Position numbers and translations under genes: made by a program. Under the pieces are notes generated by a model. That model saw only the letters and a list, made by a program, of their open reading frames with translations, was not told where the DNA came from and did no database searches. From Chitinophagales bacterium (GTDB taxonomy: Bacteria; Bacteroidota; Bacteroidia; Chitinophagales; Chitinophagaceae): a DNA stretch of 64,000 nucleotides. Position 1 is the stretch's first letter. The number at the start of each line of letters is the position of its first letter. The stretch is from NCBI GenBank assembly GCA_017303395.1, contig JAFLBN010000004.1:124001-188000 (forward strand), in the 5' to 3' direction. This document shows positions 26,400 to 34,439 of this stretch, in pieces.

Positions 26400-27422
26400 A
26401 TGATATACAGAAGTAAAGCACCCTTACGCATTGGCCTTGCCGGTGGCGGCACAGATGTGAGCCCCTACTGCGATATATATGGTGGTGCAATACTGAATGC
26501 AACTATCTCTCTCTACGCATATGCCAGTATAGAACCACTGCATATACCGGAGATAATAATAGAAGCTACAGACAGGAATGAGATTACTACCTGCACATTG
26601 GCAAATGAAATAGCTATAGAGGGAGAACTGACTCTTGCCAAAGGCGCTTACAATCATATAGTAAAAAAATACGGAGCAGTACCAAGTGGTTTTAAACTGA
26701 CAACATTTGTTGATGCCCCTGCAGGTAGCGGACTTGGTAGCTCTTCTACCCTGATGGTTGCTATTGTTGGTGCATTTGCTGAATGGCTGAAACTGCCGCT
26801 GGGCGAATATGATATTGCACACCTTGCCTACGAGATAGAGCGTGAAGACCTTGCCATGGCAGGTGGCAAGCAAGACCAGTATGCTGCAACTTTCGGCGGT
26901 GTCAACTTCATGGAGTTTTATGAGGGTGATAGGGTAATTGTGAACCCACTGCGCATCAAACAAAAGTTGTTGTTCGAACTGGAGAATAATCTGTTGCTAT
27001 ACTTCACATCTACCAGTCGCTTGTCTTCAGATATCATTGAAGCACAAAGCAAGAATGTGAAGGATAAGAACGAGAAATCGATAGAGGCTATGCACCAACT
27101 GAAGGAGCAAGCCAATATGATGAAAGAGGCATTGCTGAAAGGTAATATCCACGACTTTGGTTCTATCCTCGACTATGGTTTCCGTTTCAAAAAACAAATG
27201 GCGCAAGGCATATCGAACGATGCGATGGACAGCATATACCAAACTGCACTGGACGCAGGTGCTACAGGCGGCAAGATAAGCGGCGCTGGTGGTGGTGGCT
27301 TTATGATGTTCTACTGCCCTGCCAATACACGCTATGCGGTGCAGAAAGCACTGCAGCAGTTTGGTGGAGAGTTTCGTAACTACAGCTTCGTAGAGCACGG
27401 GCTATCAACCTGGAGTATATAA
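26400..27422 (+). CDS. hddA: GHMP kinase, D-glycero-alpha-D-manno-heptose 7-phosphate kinase-like
   Basis: A 340-residue sugar kinase of the GHMP superfamily. The N-terminal RSKAPLRIGLAGGGTDVSPY and the ATP-binding loop PAGSGLGSSSTLMVA are those of HddA, FKP-like and related kinases that put a phosphate on C1 of heptose 7-phosphate. The GAGGGGFMMFYC motif near the C-terminus completes the fold. One base separates its stop from the nucleotidyltransferase start, so the two genes act together in GDP-heptose synthesis. GmhA and GmhB partners are not in the window. A related sugar such as fucose cannot be excluded. Confidence 0.85.
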   Translation: MIYRSKAPLRIGLAGGGTDVSPYCDIYGGAILNATISLYAYASIEPLHIPEIIIEATDRNEITTCTLANEIAIEGELTLAKGAYNHIVKKYGAVPSGFKLTTFVDAPAGSGLGSSSTLMVAIVGAFAEWLKLPLGEYDIAHLAYEIEREDLAMAGGKQDQYAATFGGVNFMEFYEGDRVIVNPLRIKQKLLFELENNLLLYFTSTSRLSSDIIEAQSKNVKDKNEKSIEAMHQLKEQANMMKEALLKGNIHDFGSILDYGFRFKKQMAQGISNDAMDSIYQTALDAGATGGKISGAGGGGFMMFYCPANTRYAVQKALQQFGGEFRNYSFVEHGLSTWSI

Positions 27423-27423
27423 G

Positions 27424-28119
27424 ATGGAGTGTGTAGTACTGGCAGGTGGTTTGGGCACAAGGCTGCAGAGCGTTATAGGATTGTATCCTAAATGTATGGC
27501 ACCCGTTAATGGCAAACCATTTCTCTATTACATATTCAGCTATTTGCAGTCGCAGGGCTGTACACGCATCATACTATCGCTCGGCTTCAAACACGAGGTA
27601 ATAACAGACTGGCTACAGACAGAGCAGTGGCCTTTTGCTATAGATTATGTGATAGAAGAAACACCGCTTGGCACAGGCGGAGGTATCAGCCTGGCACTCA
27701 CTAAAGCAACAGCTGAAGACGTAGCCGTACTAAATGGTGATACGATGTTTAGTGTAGATATGCAGGCAATGCTTGCGTATCACACATCAAAAAATGCAGC
27801 AACAACACTTGCATTAAAGCCCATGCAGGAGTTTGAAAGATATGGTGTGGTGAGAACAAATGATGCAGGTTGCATCTCTGCATTTGAAGAGAAGAAATAT
27901 TACGCACAAGGATTGATAAACGGCGGTGTGTACATTGTGAATAAAGCTGCACTCGCAGCAAAACAATTGCCTGAAAAATATTCTTTCGAGAAAGATTATT
28001 TCGAGGCGTTTGTGCAAGAAGGCAACATGTATGGCTTTGTAAGCGATGCTTATTTTATAGATATTGGCATACCTGCAGACTACGAAAAAGCACAGGAAGA
28101 TTTTAAAACAGTATTGTAA
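27424..28119 (+). CDS. hddC: nucleotidyltransferase, GDP-heptose pyrophosphorylase-like
   Basis: A 231-residue sugar-nucleotide transferase with the MECVVLAGGLGTRLQ signature and the conserved PKCMAPVNGKPFL region. It pairs with the upstream kinase as HddC does with HddA, giving GDP-D-glycero-alpha-D-manno-heptose for surface-layer or capsule glycans. It starts one base after the kinase stop and is directly followed, with no gap, by a glycosyltransferase. The nucleotide (GTP or another NTP) is inferred from the pairing. Confidence 0.83.
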   Translation: MECVVLAGGLGTRLQSVIGLYPKCMAPVNGKPFLYYIFSYLQSQGCTRIILSLGFKHEVITDWLQTEQWPFAIDYVIEETPLGTGGGISLALTKATAEDVAVLNGDTMFSVDMQAMLAYHTSKNAATTLALKPMQEFERYGVVRTNDAGCISAFEEKKYYAQGLINGGVYIVNKAALAAKQLPEKYSFEKDYFEAFVQEGNMYGFVSDAYFIDIGIPADYEKAQEDFKTVL

Positions 28120-29250
28120 ATGAATATAACCATCATAGGCTCTGCACACCCGCTGCGTGGCGGTGGTATCGCTACTTTCAACGAGCGCATGGCAGAAGTA
28201 TTGCAAGAGCAGGGGCACAAAGTGGTTATCTATTCTTTCTCGCTGCAATACCCTTCATTTCTCTTCCCTGGCAAATCGCAGTTTACAGATGAACCTGCTC
28301 CAAAGGGTCTGGAGATACGCAGTGTTATCAACTCTGTAAATCCGTTTAATTGGCTGAGTGTAGGCAATCGGATCAAAAACGAAAAGCCCGACTTAATCAT
28401 TGTACGCTATTGGTTGCCTTTTATGGGGCCATGCTTTGGTACTATCCTTCGTAGGGTGCGTAAAAACAAACACACAAAGATTGTTGCCATTACAGACAAT
28501 GTAATACCACACGAGCATCGCCCTGGCGATATGGCTTTTACCAAATACTTCCTGAAGAGTGCAGATGCTTTTCTTGCCATGAGCAAGGATGTACTGAAAG
28601 ACCTGAAACAGTTTACAGACAAGCCTTCCGTATTCAGTCCGCACCCTGTGTACGATAACTATGGTAATGCTGTTGGAAGAGAAGAAGCATGCAAGAAACT
28701 GGGGCTGAACCCAGCTGATAAATACATTCTCTTCTTTGGTTTTATACGCAAATACAAGGGGCTTGATTTACTCCTTGATGCTATGAAAGATGAACGCATC
28801 AAACAAGCAGGCATTAAGCTGATAGTAGCCGGAGAGTTTTATGGCGATGGTGATACCTACTTGCAACAGATACAACAAAACGGCATTGGCGATAGTGTAA
28901 AACTTTTTACGGAGTTTATACCCAACGACGAGATTAAATATTACTTCTCTGCTACAGACCTTGTCGTGCAACCATACCGCACTGCCACACAAAGCGGCAT
29001 CACACAGGTTGCTTATCACTTTGAAAAACCAATGGTTGTAACCAATGTAGGTGGCCTGGCAGAAGTAGTTCCCGATGGCAAAGTAGGCTTTGTTACAGCA
29101 CCCGACCCTACTGAAATAGCGACTGCCATCATCCATTTCTTTCAACCAGACTCACTGCCAAACCTGCAACAAAACATTGCTGCAGAAAAGCAGAAATACA
29201 GCTGGGATACACTGCTGACCAATCTTTTGGGAATAGCTAAGCAATGCTAA
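28120..29250 (+). CDS. glycosyltransferase, GT4 family
   Basis: A 376-residue GT-B-fold glycosyltransferase. The N-terminus has the glycine-rich acceptor-side loop [20 protein letters not shown]; the C-terminal domain has [18 protein letters not shown] and the donor-binding Glu region [20 protein letters not shown]. It starts directly at the base after the hddC stop, so the donor could be the heptose nucleotide made by its neighbours; that is inference. Acts at the inner face of the cytoplasmic membrane. The stop interlocks with the ruvB stop on the other strand (shared CTAA). Confidence 0.85.
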   Translation: MNITIIGSAHPLRGGGIATFNERMAEVLQEQGHKVVIYSFSLQYPSFLFPGKSQFTDEPAPKGLEIRSVINSVNPFNWLSVGNRIKNEKPDLIIVRYWLPFMGPCFGTILRRVRKNKHTKIVAITDNVIPHEHRPGDMAFTKYFLKSADAFLAMSKDVLKDLKQFTDKPSVFSPHPVYDNYGNAVGREEACKKLGLNPADKYILFFGFIRKYKGLDLLLDAMKDERIKQAGIKLIVAGEFYGDGDTYLQQIQQNGIGDSVKLFTEFIPNDEIKYYFSATDLVVQPYRTATQSGITQVAYHFEKPMVVTNVGGLAEVVPDGKVGFVTAPDPTEIATAIIHFFQPDSLPNLQQNIAAEKQKYSWDTLLTNLLGIAKQC

Positions 29251-30269
29251 AACAACACACCTGTATCTCCTGGCTTATTGCGGCCAAGGTGTTTATATGC
29301 TTTCTCCGTAGCTTCTCTGCCGCGTGGTGTACGCATGATGTAACCTTCCTGTATCAGGAATGGCTCGTACACTTCTTCAATAGTTCCCGCTTCTTCGCCA
29401 ACGGCTGTTGCTATGTTATTGATACCAGTCGGGCCGCCCTTGAATTTTTCAATCAACGTGCTCAGGATTTTATTATCCATATCGTCCAGACCGCTTTCAT
29501 CTACATTCAGCGCGCGAAGGCCATGCTCTACGATTGCAAGGTCTATTACACCATTACCCAGTACTTGTGCAAAATCGCGCATACGGCGCAGCAAGCCATT
29601 GGCAATACGTGGCGTACCACGGCTGCGGCTGGCTATCTGCATGGCAGCTTCAGATGTTGTCTTTACATTCAACAACCCCGCAGCACGCATTACAATACGT
29701 TGCAGTACTTCTGAATTATAATACTCTAGCCTCGATTTGATGCCAAAGCGGCTTAATAATGGAGATGTTAGCAAACCACTACGTGTGGTAGCGCCTACCA
29801 GTGTAAACGGACTCAGGTTTATCTGCACAGAACGTGCAGCAGGGCCACTGTCTATCATGATGTCTATCTTGAAATCTTCCATCGCGGCATAGAGGTATTC
29901 TTCTACCACGGTGCTCAATCGGTGAATTTCATCTATAAACAATACATCACGTGGTTCCAGACTTGTCAGCAAGCCGGCTAGGTCTGCAGGTTTTTCTATA
30001 ACTGGCCCGCTTGTTTCTTTAATATTCACCCCCAGCTCGTTTGCCACAATGCGCGACAAAGTGGTTTTACCCAAACCGGGAGGGCCGTGAAACAATACAT
30101 GATCCAGCGATTCGCCACGCAGATTGGCAGCTTTGATGAATATGCGCAGGTTTTCTACCAGTTTTGGCTGGCCAGAAAAATCGTCTATAGACTGGGGGCG
30201 GATACAATTCTCGTATTCACGCTCCTGCGGGCTTAAATTGTCTGTAGACCTGATGTGCGACTGCTGCAT
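29247..30269 (-). CDS. ruvB: Holliday junction branch-migration helicase RuvB
   Basis: AAA+ motor that drives branch migration with RuvA during homologous recombination. The 340-residue protein is full length: [11 protein letters not shown] near the start, Walker [15 protein letters not shown] (residues about 60-75), Walker [11 protein letters not shown], the sensor-1 region LVGATTRSG and the C-terminal winged helix (LMQRTPRG-like [18 protein letters not shown]). Convergent with the glycosyltransferase, with four bases shared. The GT39-like gene lies upstream on the same strand with 20 bases between, so co-transcription is possible. Confidence 0.97.
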   Translation of the reverse strand: MQQSHIRSTDNLSPQEREYENCIRPQSIDDFSGQPKLVENLRIFIKAANLRGESLDHVLFHGPPGLGKTTLSRIVANELGVNIKETSGPVIEKPADLAGLLTSLEPRDVLFIDEIHRLSTVVEEYLYAAMEDFKIDIMIDSGPAARSVQINLSPFTLVGATTRSGLLTSPLLSRFGIKSRLEYYNSEVLQRIVMRAAGLLNVKTTSEAAMQIASRSRGTPRIANGLLRRMRDFAQVLGNGVIDLAIVEHGLRALNVDESGLDDMDNKILSTLIEKFKGGPTGINNIATAVGEEAGTIEEVYEPFLIQEGYIMRTPRGREATEKAYKHLGRNKPGDTGVLF

Positions 30270-30289
30270 AAGATGATAAAATTACTGAA

Positions 30290-31792
30290 TTACCTGCTTG
30301 TATCCGGCCTGATTTTTGTAACCCCGAAATTATTCGCTTTATACTCTGATATTATTAAACCTTTAGTCCTTAGTTCAGGAATAAATACTTCTGCATTGTC
30401 GCCACCTGTTACAGAGTGCAGTATGATGTATGGTTCTTTCTGTTTTTGTACAACAGTGTCATTCAACAATGCATAAGCATCAAGGTGCCACGTGAGTCTT
30501 GTTATTTCTCCGCAATGCATAAATCCTATTTTCTTGTAATACTCGCACATAGAATACGGAGTAGTTACAAACACATGGCTATTCGAAAAGTGTTTATCAA
30601 TGTATGTCAATGCTGGTTTAATTTTTATATCCCACTTGGGCACAGACATTACAGAGTTTTTCAATAATAGAAATAAGAACAGGACAGTAAATGCACCGGC
30701 AGCATAATTATAGAATTTGTTCCTTACTATCATTACGATAGTGTTTAAGCCTATGCTCAACAATATGATAATACCCGGAAAAGCGTAGAGTATAAACCTT
30801 CCATAGAATGGGTATTGACTTAAGAGCGATAATACATAGCTAAGCGCAAGCGGCATCAACCCGAAAATCAGCACATTTTTGTTTTTCTGTACTATCGCGG
30901 TTACCAAGCCAACAGTACAAACAGCGAGAATTATATATCCTAAGAAGAAAGAACTGTCTGCAAAAAACAAATCATTCATGAAAAGGGTAGGTAGATACGT
31001 TGTCATGTATTGATTAAACTCCGGGCCAAAGAATGGTGTAGGACAGAAAGTCCATGCCCATATCTCTTTCATGCCGGAAGCATAAGGATGATCTTTTACG
31101 AACAGAAAATAATTTATCCCTATCATCAGCAACCATGAGCCTAGTACTACTACATTCCTCAGTGGTAATGTTATCAACTTCACATCTTCCTTAATAACCT
31201 TAATGTTTTTCAAATAATACACACCTATGCAAGCAACCACCAGTTGTGTTGAATTGGAGAAGAACACCAACAGGCTACCTGACACTACAAGCAGTAAATC
31301 TCTGTGTTTTGCAACAAACTTATTTGAACTCAATACCAGATAACTGAGTATAATATAAGCAGATACATCTATGGTATATGGCTTCAGCTCTGATGCATAG
31401 TATACAAAAGAGATATTTAGTGCATATATCAAAAATGCAATCAGCGAGGTAATACGTTGCTTTGTAAGCTCATATACAATATGATAAAACAATGGCATTA
31501 CCGCTATAGAGAATATAAAAGGCAACAACCTTAATGACATCTCTCCCAGACCGAAAATATGACTGAAGAGCTCTACTCCCCAAAGGAAAAATATGGGCGC
31601 ACTTTGAAAGTTTTCTAGCGGTTTTGTTAGGTCTTTAAACCCCAGATCTACAAAATTCAGCGCAAGGTGCGCTTCATCATGCCACAGAGATCTGTTAATA
31701 AGGTACTGATAAAACCTAAGTACCAACCCGGCAACCAATATTACCAGAAACAGTAAACTATATAATTTATTAAGCCTATCAGTGGGTTTCAT
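30290..31792 (-). CDS. GT39/ArnT-like integral membrane glycosyltransferase
   Basis: A 500-residue polytopic protein with about ten or eleven membrane helices. It carries the early motif RSLWHDEAHLALN, a form of the Asp-Glu pair found in the first external loop of polyprenol-phosphate-sugar dependent transferases (PMT/ArnT, GT39 and GT83). Such enzymes move a sugar from a lipid carrier to a protein or lipid on the outer face of the inner membrane. The C-terminal soluble part (about residues 390-500) is predicted periplasmic. It lies upstream of ruvB on the same strand. Acceptor and sugar are unknown. Confidence 0.8.
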   Translation of the reverse strand: MKPTDRLNKLYSLLFLVILVAGLVLRFYQYLINRSLWHDEAHLALNFVDLGFKDLTKPLENFQSAPIFFLWGVELFSHIFGLGEMSLRLLPFIFSIAVMPLFYHIVYELTKQRITSLIAFLIYALNISFVYYASELKPYTIDVSAYIILSYLVLSSNKFVAKHRDLLLVVSGSLLVFFSNSTQLVVACIGVYYLKNIKVIKEDVKLITLPLRNVVVLGSWLLMIGINYFLFVKDHPYASGMKEIWAWTFCPTPFFGPEFNQYMTTYLPTLFMNDLFFADSSFFLGYIILAVCTVGLVTAIVQKNKNVLIFGLMPLALSYVLSLLSQYPFYGRFILYAFPGIIILLSIGLNTIVMIVRNKFYNYAAGAFTVLFLFLLLKNSVMSVPKWDIKIKPALTYIDKHFSNSHVFVTTPYSMCEYYKKIGFMHCGEITRLTWHLDAYALLNDTVVQKQKEPYIILHSVTGGDNAEVFIPELRTKGLIISEYKANNFGVTKIRPDTSR

Positions 31793-31840
31793 TGGATAAA
31801 AATAGCTAAGGTCGAGAAATTATAAGCCGTTCAGTTTAAC

Positions 31841-31848
31841 TACCTTTG
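31841..31848 (+). promoter_or_regulatory. -7 promoter element (TACCTTTG) of the cystathionine synthase gene
   Basis: Exact TAnnTTTG match 24 bases before the ATG. A three-codon frame (ATGAATGAATAA, 31869-31880) overlaps the gene start. Confidence 0.55.
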
Positions 31849-31872
31849 CAAACATTACAAAATCCGCAATGA

Positions 31873-33027
31873 ATGAATAATAAAAATCATAAACTGGCTA
31901 CAAAACTGATACACGCAGGTGTAGAACCGGACCCGACTACGGGTGCTATCATGACACCTATATATCAAACATCTACTTATGTGCAGGCAGCACCGGGAGA
32001 CCATAAAGGCTACGAGTATGCACGTACACAAAACCCAACTCGCACAGTATTGCAAAATGCACTTGCGGCTATAGAAAACGGCGAATATGCACTTTGCTTT
32101 GGTAGTGGCATGGCAGCTACAGATGCAGTTGCAAAACTGCTGATGCCGGGCGATGAAGTGATTGTTGCTAACGACCTGTACGGCGGTACCTACCGCATCT
32201 TTACCAAAGTATTTGCGCTGTATGGTATCAAGTTCCATTTCATAGATATGAGCAATGCGGAAAACATCCGCGGCTATATCAACAGCAATACGAAAATGAT
32301 ATGGACAGAAACACCAACCAACCCATTGCTGAATATCGTTGATATAGAAGCATGTGCTAAGATTGCTAAAGAGCACAAGCTGCTGCTGGTTGTAGATAAT
32401 ACATTCGCTTCTCCATATCTACAAAATCCGCTGGATTGGGGTGCTGACATCGTATTGCACTCTGCTACAAAATACCTGGGTGGACATAGTGACGTAGTAC
32501 ACGGTGCGCTGATAATGAAAGATGCTGCACTGGAAGAAAAGCTGCGCTTTATACAAAACAGTTGTGGTGCTGTACCGGGCCCGCACGATTGCTGGCTGGT
32601 GTTGCGTGGTATAAAAACGCTACACGTGCGTATGCAACGCCATTGCGAGAATGGTGAGAAGATTGCCAACTACCTGCGCAATCACCCTAAAGTAGGTAAG
32701 GTATATTGGTGTGGTTTTGAAGACCATCCTAACCACAATGTGGCAAAGAAGCAAATGCGTGGCTTTGGTGGTATGATGTCCTTCACACTGAAAGATGATA
32801 ATATGGATGCGGCGATGGATGTGCTGAAGAAAACACAACTGTTTTCACTGGCAGAATCTTTGGGTGGTGTAGAATCGCTGATAGGACACCCTGCTTCTAT
32901 GACGCATGGTTCCATCCCTCGCGAAGAGCGCATCAAGAACGGCCTTGTAGATAGCCTTATACGCCTGAGTGTTGGTATTGAAGATGTTGACGACCTGATT
33001 GCAGACCTTGCACAGGCAATAGGATAA
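31873..33027 (+). CDS. cystathionine gamma-synthase or gamma-lyase (Cys/Met metabolism PLP enzyme)
   Basis: A 384-residue PLP enzyme with PIYQTSTYVQ, the phosphate-binding FGSGMAATDAV, the lysine motif SATKYLGGHSDVVHG and the C-terminal ESLGGVESLIGHP. These are diagnostic of the trans-sulfuration family, which either joins O-succinyl- or O-acetyl-homoserine and cysteine to cystathionine or splits cystathionine. The sequence alone does not separate gamma-synthase from gamma-lyase. Cytoplasmic. It has its own promoter and a bidirectional terminator shared with the convergent lipoprotein gene. Confidence 0.9.
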   Translation: MNNKNHKLATKLIHAGVEPDPTTGAIMTPIYQTSTYVQAAPGDHKGYEYARTQNPTRTVLQNALAAIENGEYALCFGSGMAATDAVAKLLMPGDEVIVANDLYGGTYRIFTKVFALYGIKFHFIDMSNAENIRGYINSNTKMIWTETPTNPLLNIVDIEACAKIAKEHKLLLVVDNTFASPYLQNPLDWGADIVLHSATKYLGGHSDVVHGALIMKDAALEEKLRFIQNSCGAVPGPHDCWLVLRGIKTLHVRMQRHCENGEKIANYLRNHPKVGKVYWCGFEDHPNHNVAKKQMRGFGGMMSFTLKDDNMDAAMDVLKKTQLFSLAESLGGVESLIGHPASMTHGSIPREERIKNGLVDSLIRLSVGIEDVDDLIADLAQAIG

Positions 33028-33029
33028 TA

Positions 33030-33064
33030 AAATAAAAGCCCCGATAATTCGGGGCTTTTATTTT
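33030..33064. terminator. bidirectional terminator with AAAAGCCCCGA stem
   Basis: Long AAAATAAAAGCCCCGA/TTCGGGGCTTTTATTTT palindrome. It overlaps the last codon of the convergent lipoprotein gene. Confidence 0.9.
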
Positions 33065-33684
33065 GATGTATCGTATACATTATCTGCATTCACATATACT
33101 ATCAGTGTTTTGCCTTTTGCCAGTTTTGCATTTCGCTCCACTTCTTTTATCAGGCTTTTGGTATTCTTAGTAAAGAAATGTACCCAATGCAACACAATCA
33201 CATTATCGTAGCCGGCGATTGTATTAATAGCTGCAGAACCTTTCAACGGCTTAAGACATTGCAGATACTCCTGTAGTTTTATTTTATCTGTAGTAAGCGT
33301 TTCATACTTCGGTGGAAAGACATCCATTTCACCATGTTTATTCCACGTTAGCCGTAACATCTTCATATAGCCATCACAATTCACTATAGCCATATCCGCT
33401 GTAGGCTTCTGTATATAATAAGTAGCTATTAACGGCTGGCTGAATGTCTTGTATATCCCTCTCTCAGCACTGTCTTTCTTGTTAATAGTTTTAGCCAGAT
33501 ATGTATTGTAAATAGTATCTGTGTAATAGCTATACTTGCTGTCTATACCATAACGGTGTTGTAGCTTTGCTATCTTCTCTTCAGAAAGATGCCTGTTATT
33601 CTTTACACCAATAGCTCGCAACAATACTATTCTGCAACTGCTGAAACAGAGTAAGCATACCAGACCTAATACTATTTGACGCAT
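33058..33684 (-). CDS. lipoprotein of unknown function in the GLPGLI operon
   Basis: A 208-residue protein starting at ATG 33684 (an upstream GTG in the same frame at 33708 would lie inside the previous gene). Lipobox CFSSC, Cys near residue 17. The C-terminal part (AGYDNVIVLHWVHFFTKN, then KTLIVYVNAD) has the strand-helix-strand look of a thioredoxin-like fold but lacks the CxxC motif, so redox activity is not expected. It follows the GLPGLI gene by five bases and the outer-membrane barrel gene lies before that, so all three are probably one transcript. Its last codon is inside the terminator. Not recognised as a named family. Confidence 0.68.
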   Translation of the reverse strand: MRQIVLGLVCLLCFSSCRIVLLRAIGVKNNRHLSEEKIAKLQHRYGIDSKYSYYTDTIYNTYLAKTINKKDSAERGIYKTFSQPLIATYYIQKPTADMAIVNCDGYMKMLRLTWNKHGEMDVFPPKYETLTTDKIKLQEYLQCLKPLKGSAAINTIAGYDNVIVLHWVHFFTKNTKSLIKEVERNAKLAKGKTLIVYVNADNVYDTSK

Positions 33685-33689
33685 ATACG

Positions 33690-34433
33690 CTATATCAATG
33701 TCCACCACAGGTTTTTATCGGCGTACTTGCCCCAGTCTTTAAAGCTTGTCTTCAGTGTTTCGTATAGATCTTTCTGTGTTGTCTTCTTGCCTTTATCGCT
33801 TGTGGTAAAATCTGTGTCTTTAGGTTTTACCATCTCTATTTTTTGCGCTACCCATGTGGTATGCATACGTGGTATGGCCAGTTGCAGTATCATACCCGGC
33901 AGACCGCTAAACATTTCAGGGCCACCACTCACCATGATGTCTTCTGTATAGAAAGCAACCACGTACACAGAGTCGAATATCTTACCCACTGCTTTGCGGC
34001 ATTTATAATTGGCTATGGTGCGTATTTCATCGCTTATCTTCCATTCTATTTTGCGCATGCTGTCTTCTACCAGAAACTTCTGCTCAAACACAGTTTTGTT
34101 TGCTTTTACCTTCTCTGTACCAAAGTCAGTAAGCACCACATTGTCGTTGGCAGGAGATTGTGCAAACCACAGTTTAGTACCACCTTCTACTTCCTTCCCT
34201 GGTTTGTAGAGCGATTTTGATGTATTGAAATACAAATCGAAATACGATGTGTTAAAGTCGGGTATCTGTGCTTTGAATTTTTCAATCCACTGTTTTTGTT
34301 CATCATCAAGGTCGTTCAATTGACGCTTAATGTTTATTTTACGTTCATACTCAATTTTACCGTATTGGGTAAACTGTGCGTTTGCGCAGAATGCGCTTAT
34401 CAGAAATATGCAGATTAATTGAAGCTTTTTCAT
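33690..34433 (-). CDS. GLPGLI family protein
   Basis: A 247-residue exported protein (signal peptide ending FCANAQ). It has the family-naming motif SGLPGMILQL near residue 180 and the opening YGKIEYERK that is usual in this group. The GLPGLI family is a Bacteroidota-specific periplasmic or outer-membrane group of unknown function, often next to outer-membrane carboxypeptidase-regulatory/TonB-type barrel proteins, as here. Six bases separate it from the upstream barrel gene and five from the downstream lipoprotein gene. Confidence 0.88.
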   Translation of the reverse strand: MKKLQLICIFLISAFCANAQFTQYGKIEYERKINIKRQLNDLDDEQKQWIEKFKAQIPDFNTSYFDLYFNTSKSLYKPGKEVEGGTKLWFAQSPANDNVVLTDFGTEKVKANKTVFEQKFLVEDSMRKIEWKISDEIRTIANYKCRKAVGKIFDSVYVVAFYTEDIMVSGGPEMFSGLPGMILQLAIPRMHTTWVAQKIEMVKPKDTDFTTSDKGKKTTQKDLYETLKTSFKDWGKYADKNLWWTLI

Positions 34434-34439
34434 CGAGGG

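Noticed and set aside
31869-31880. Three-codon frame ATGAATGAATAA before the cystathionine gene
   Set aside because: Too short to support a regulatory claim and likely a chance overlap of start codons; noted in the promoter entry only.
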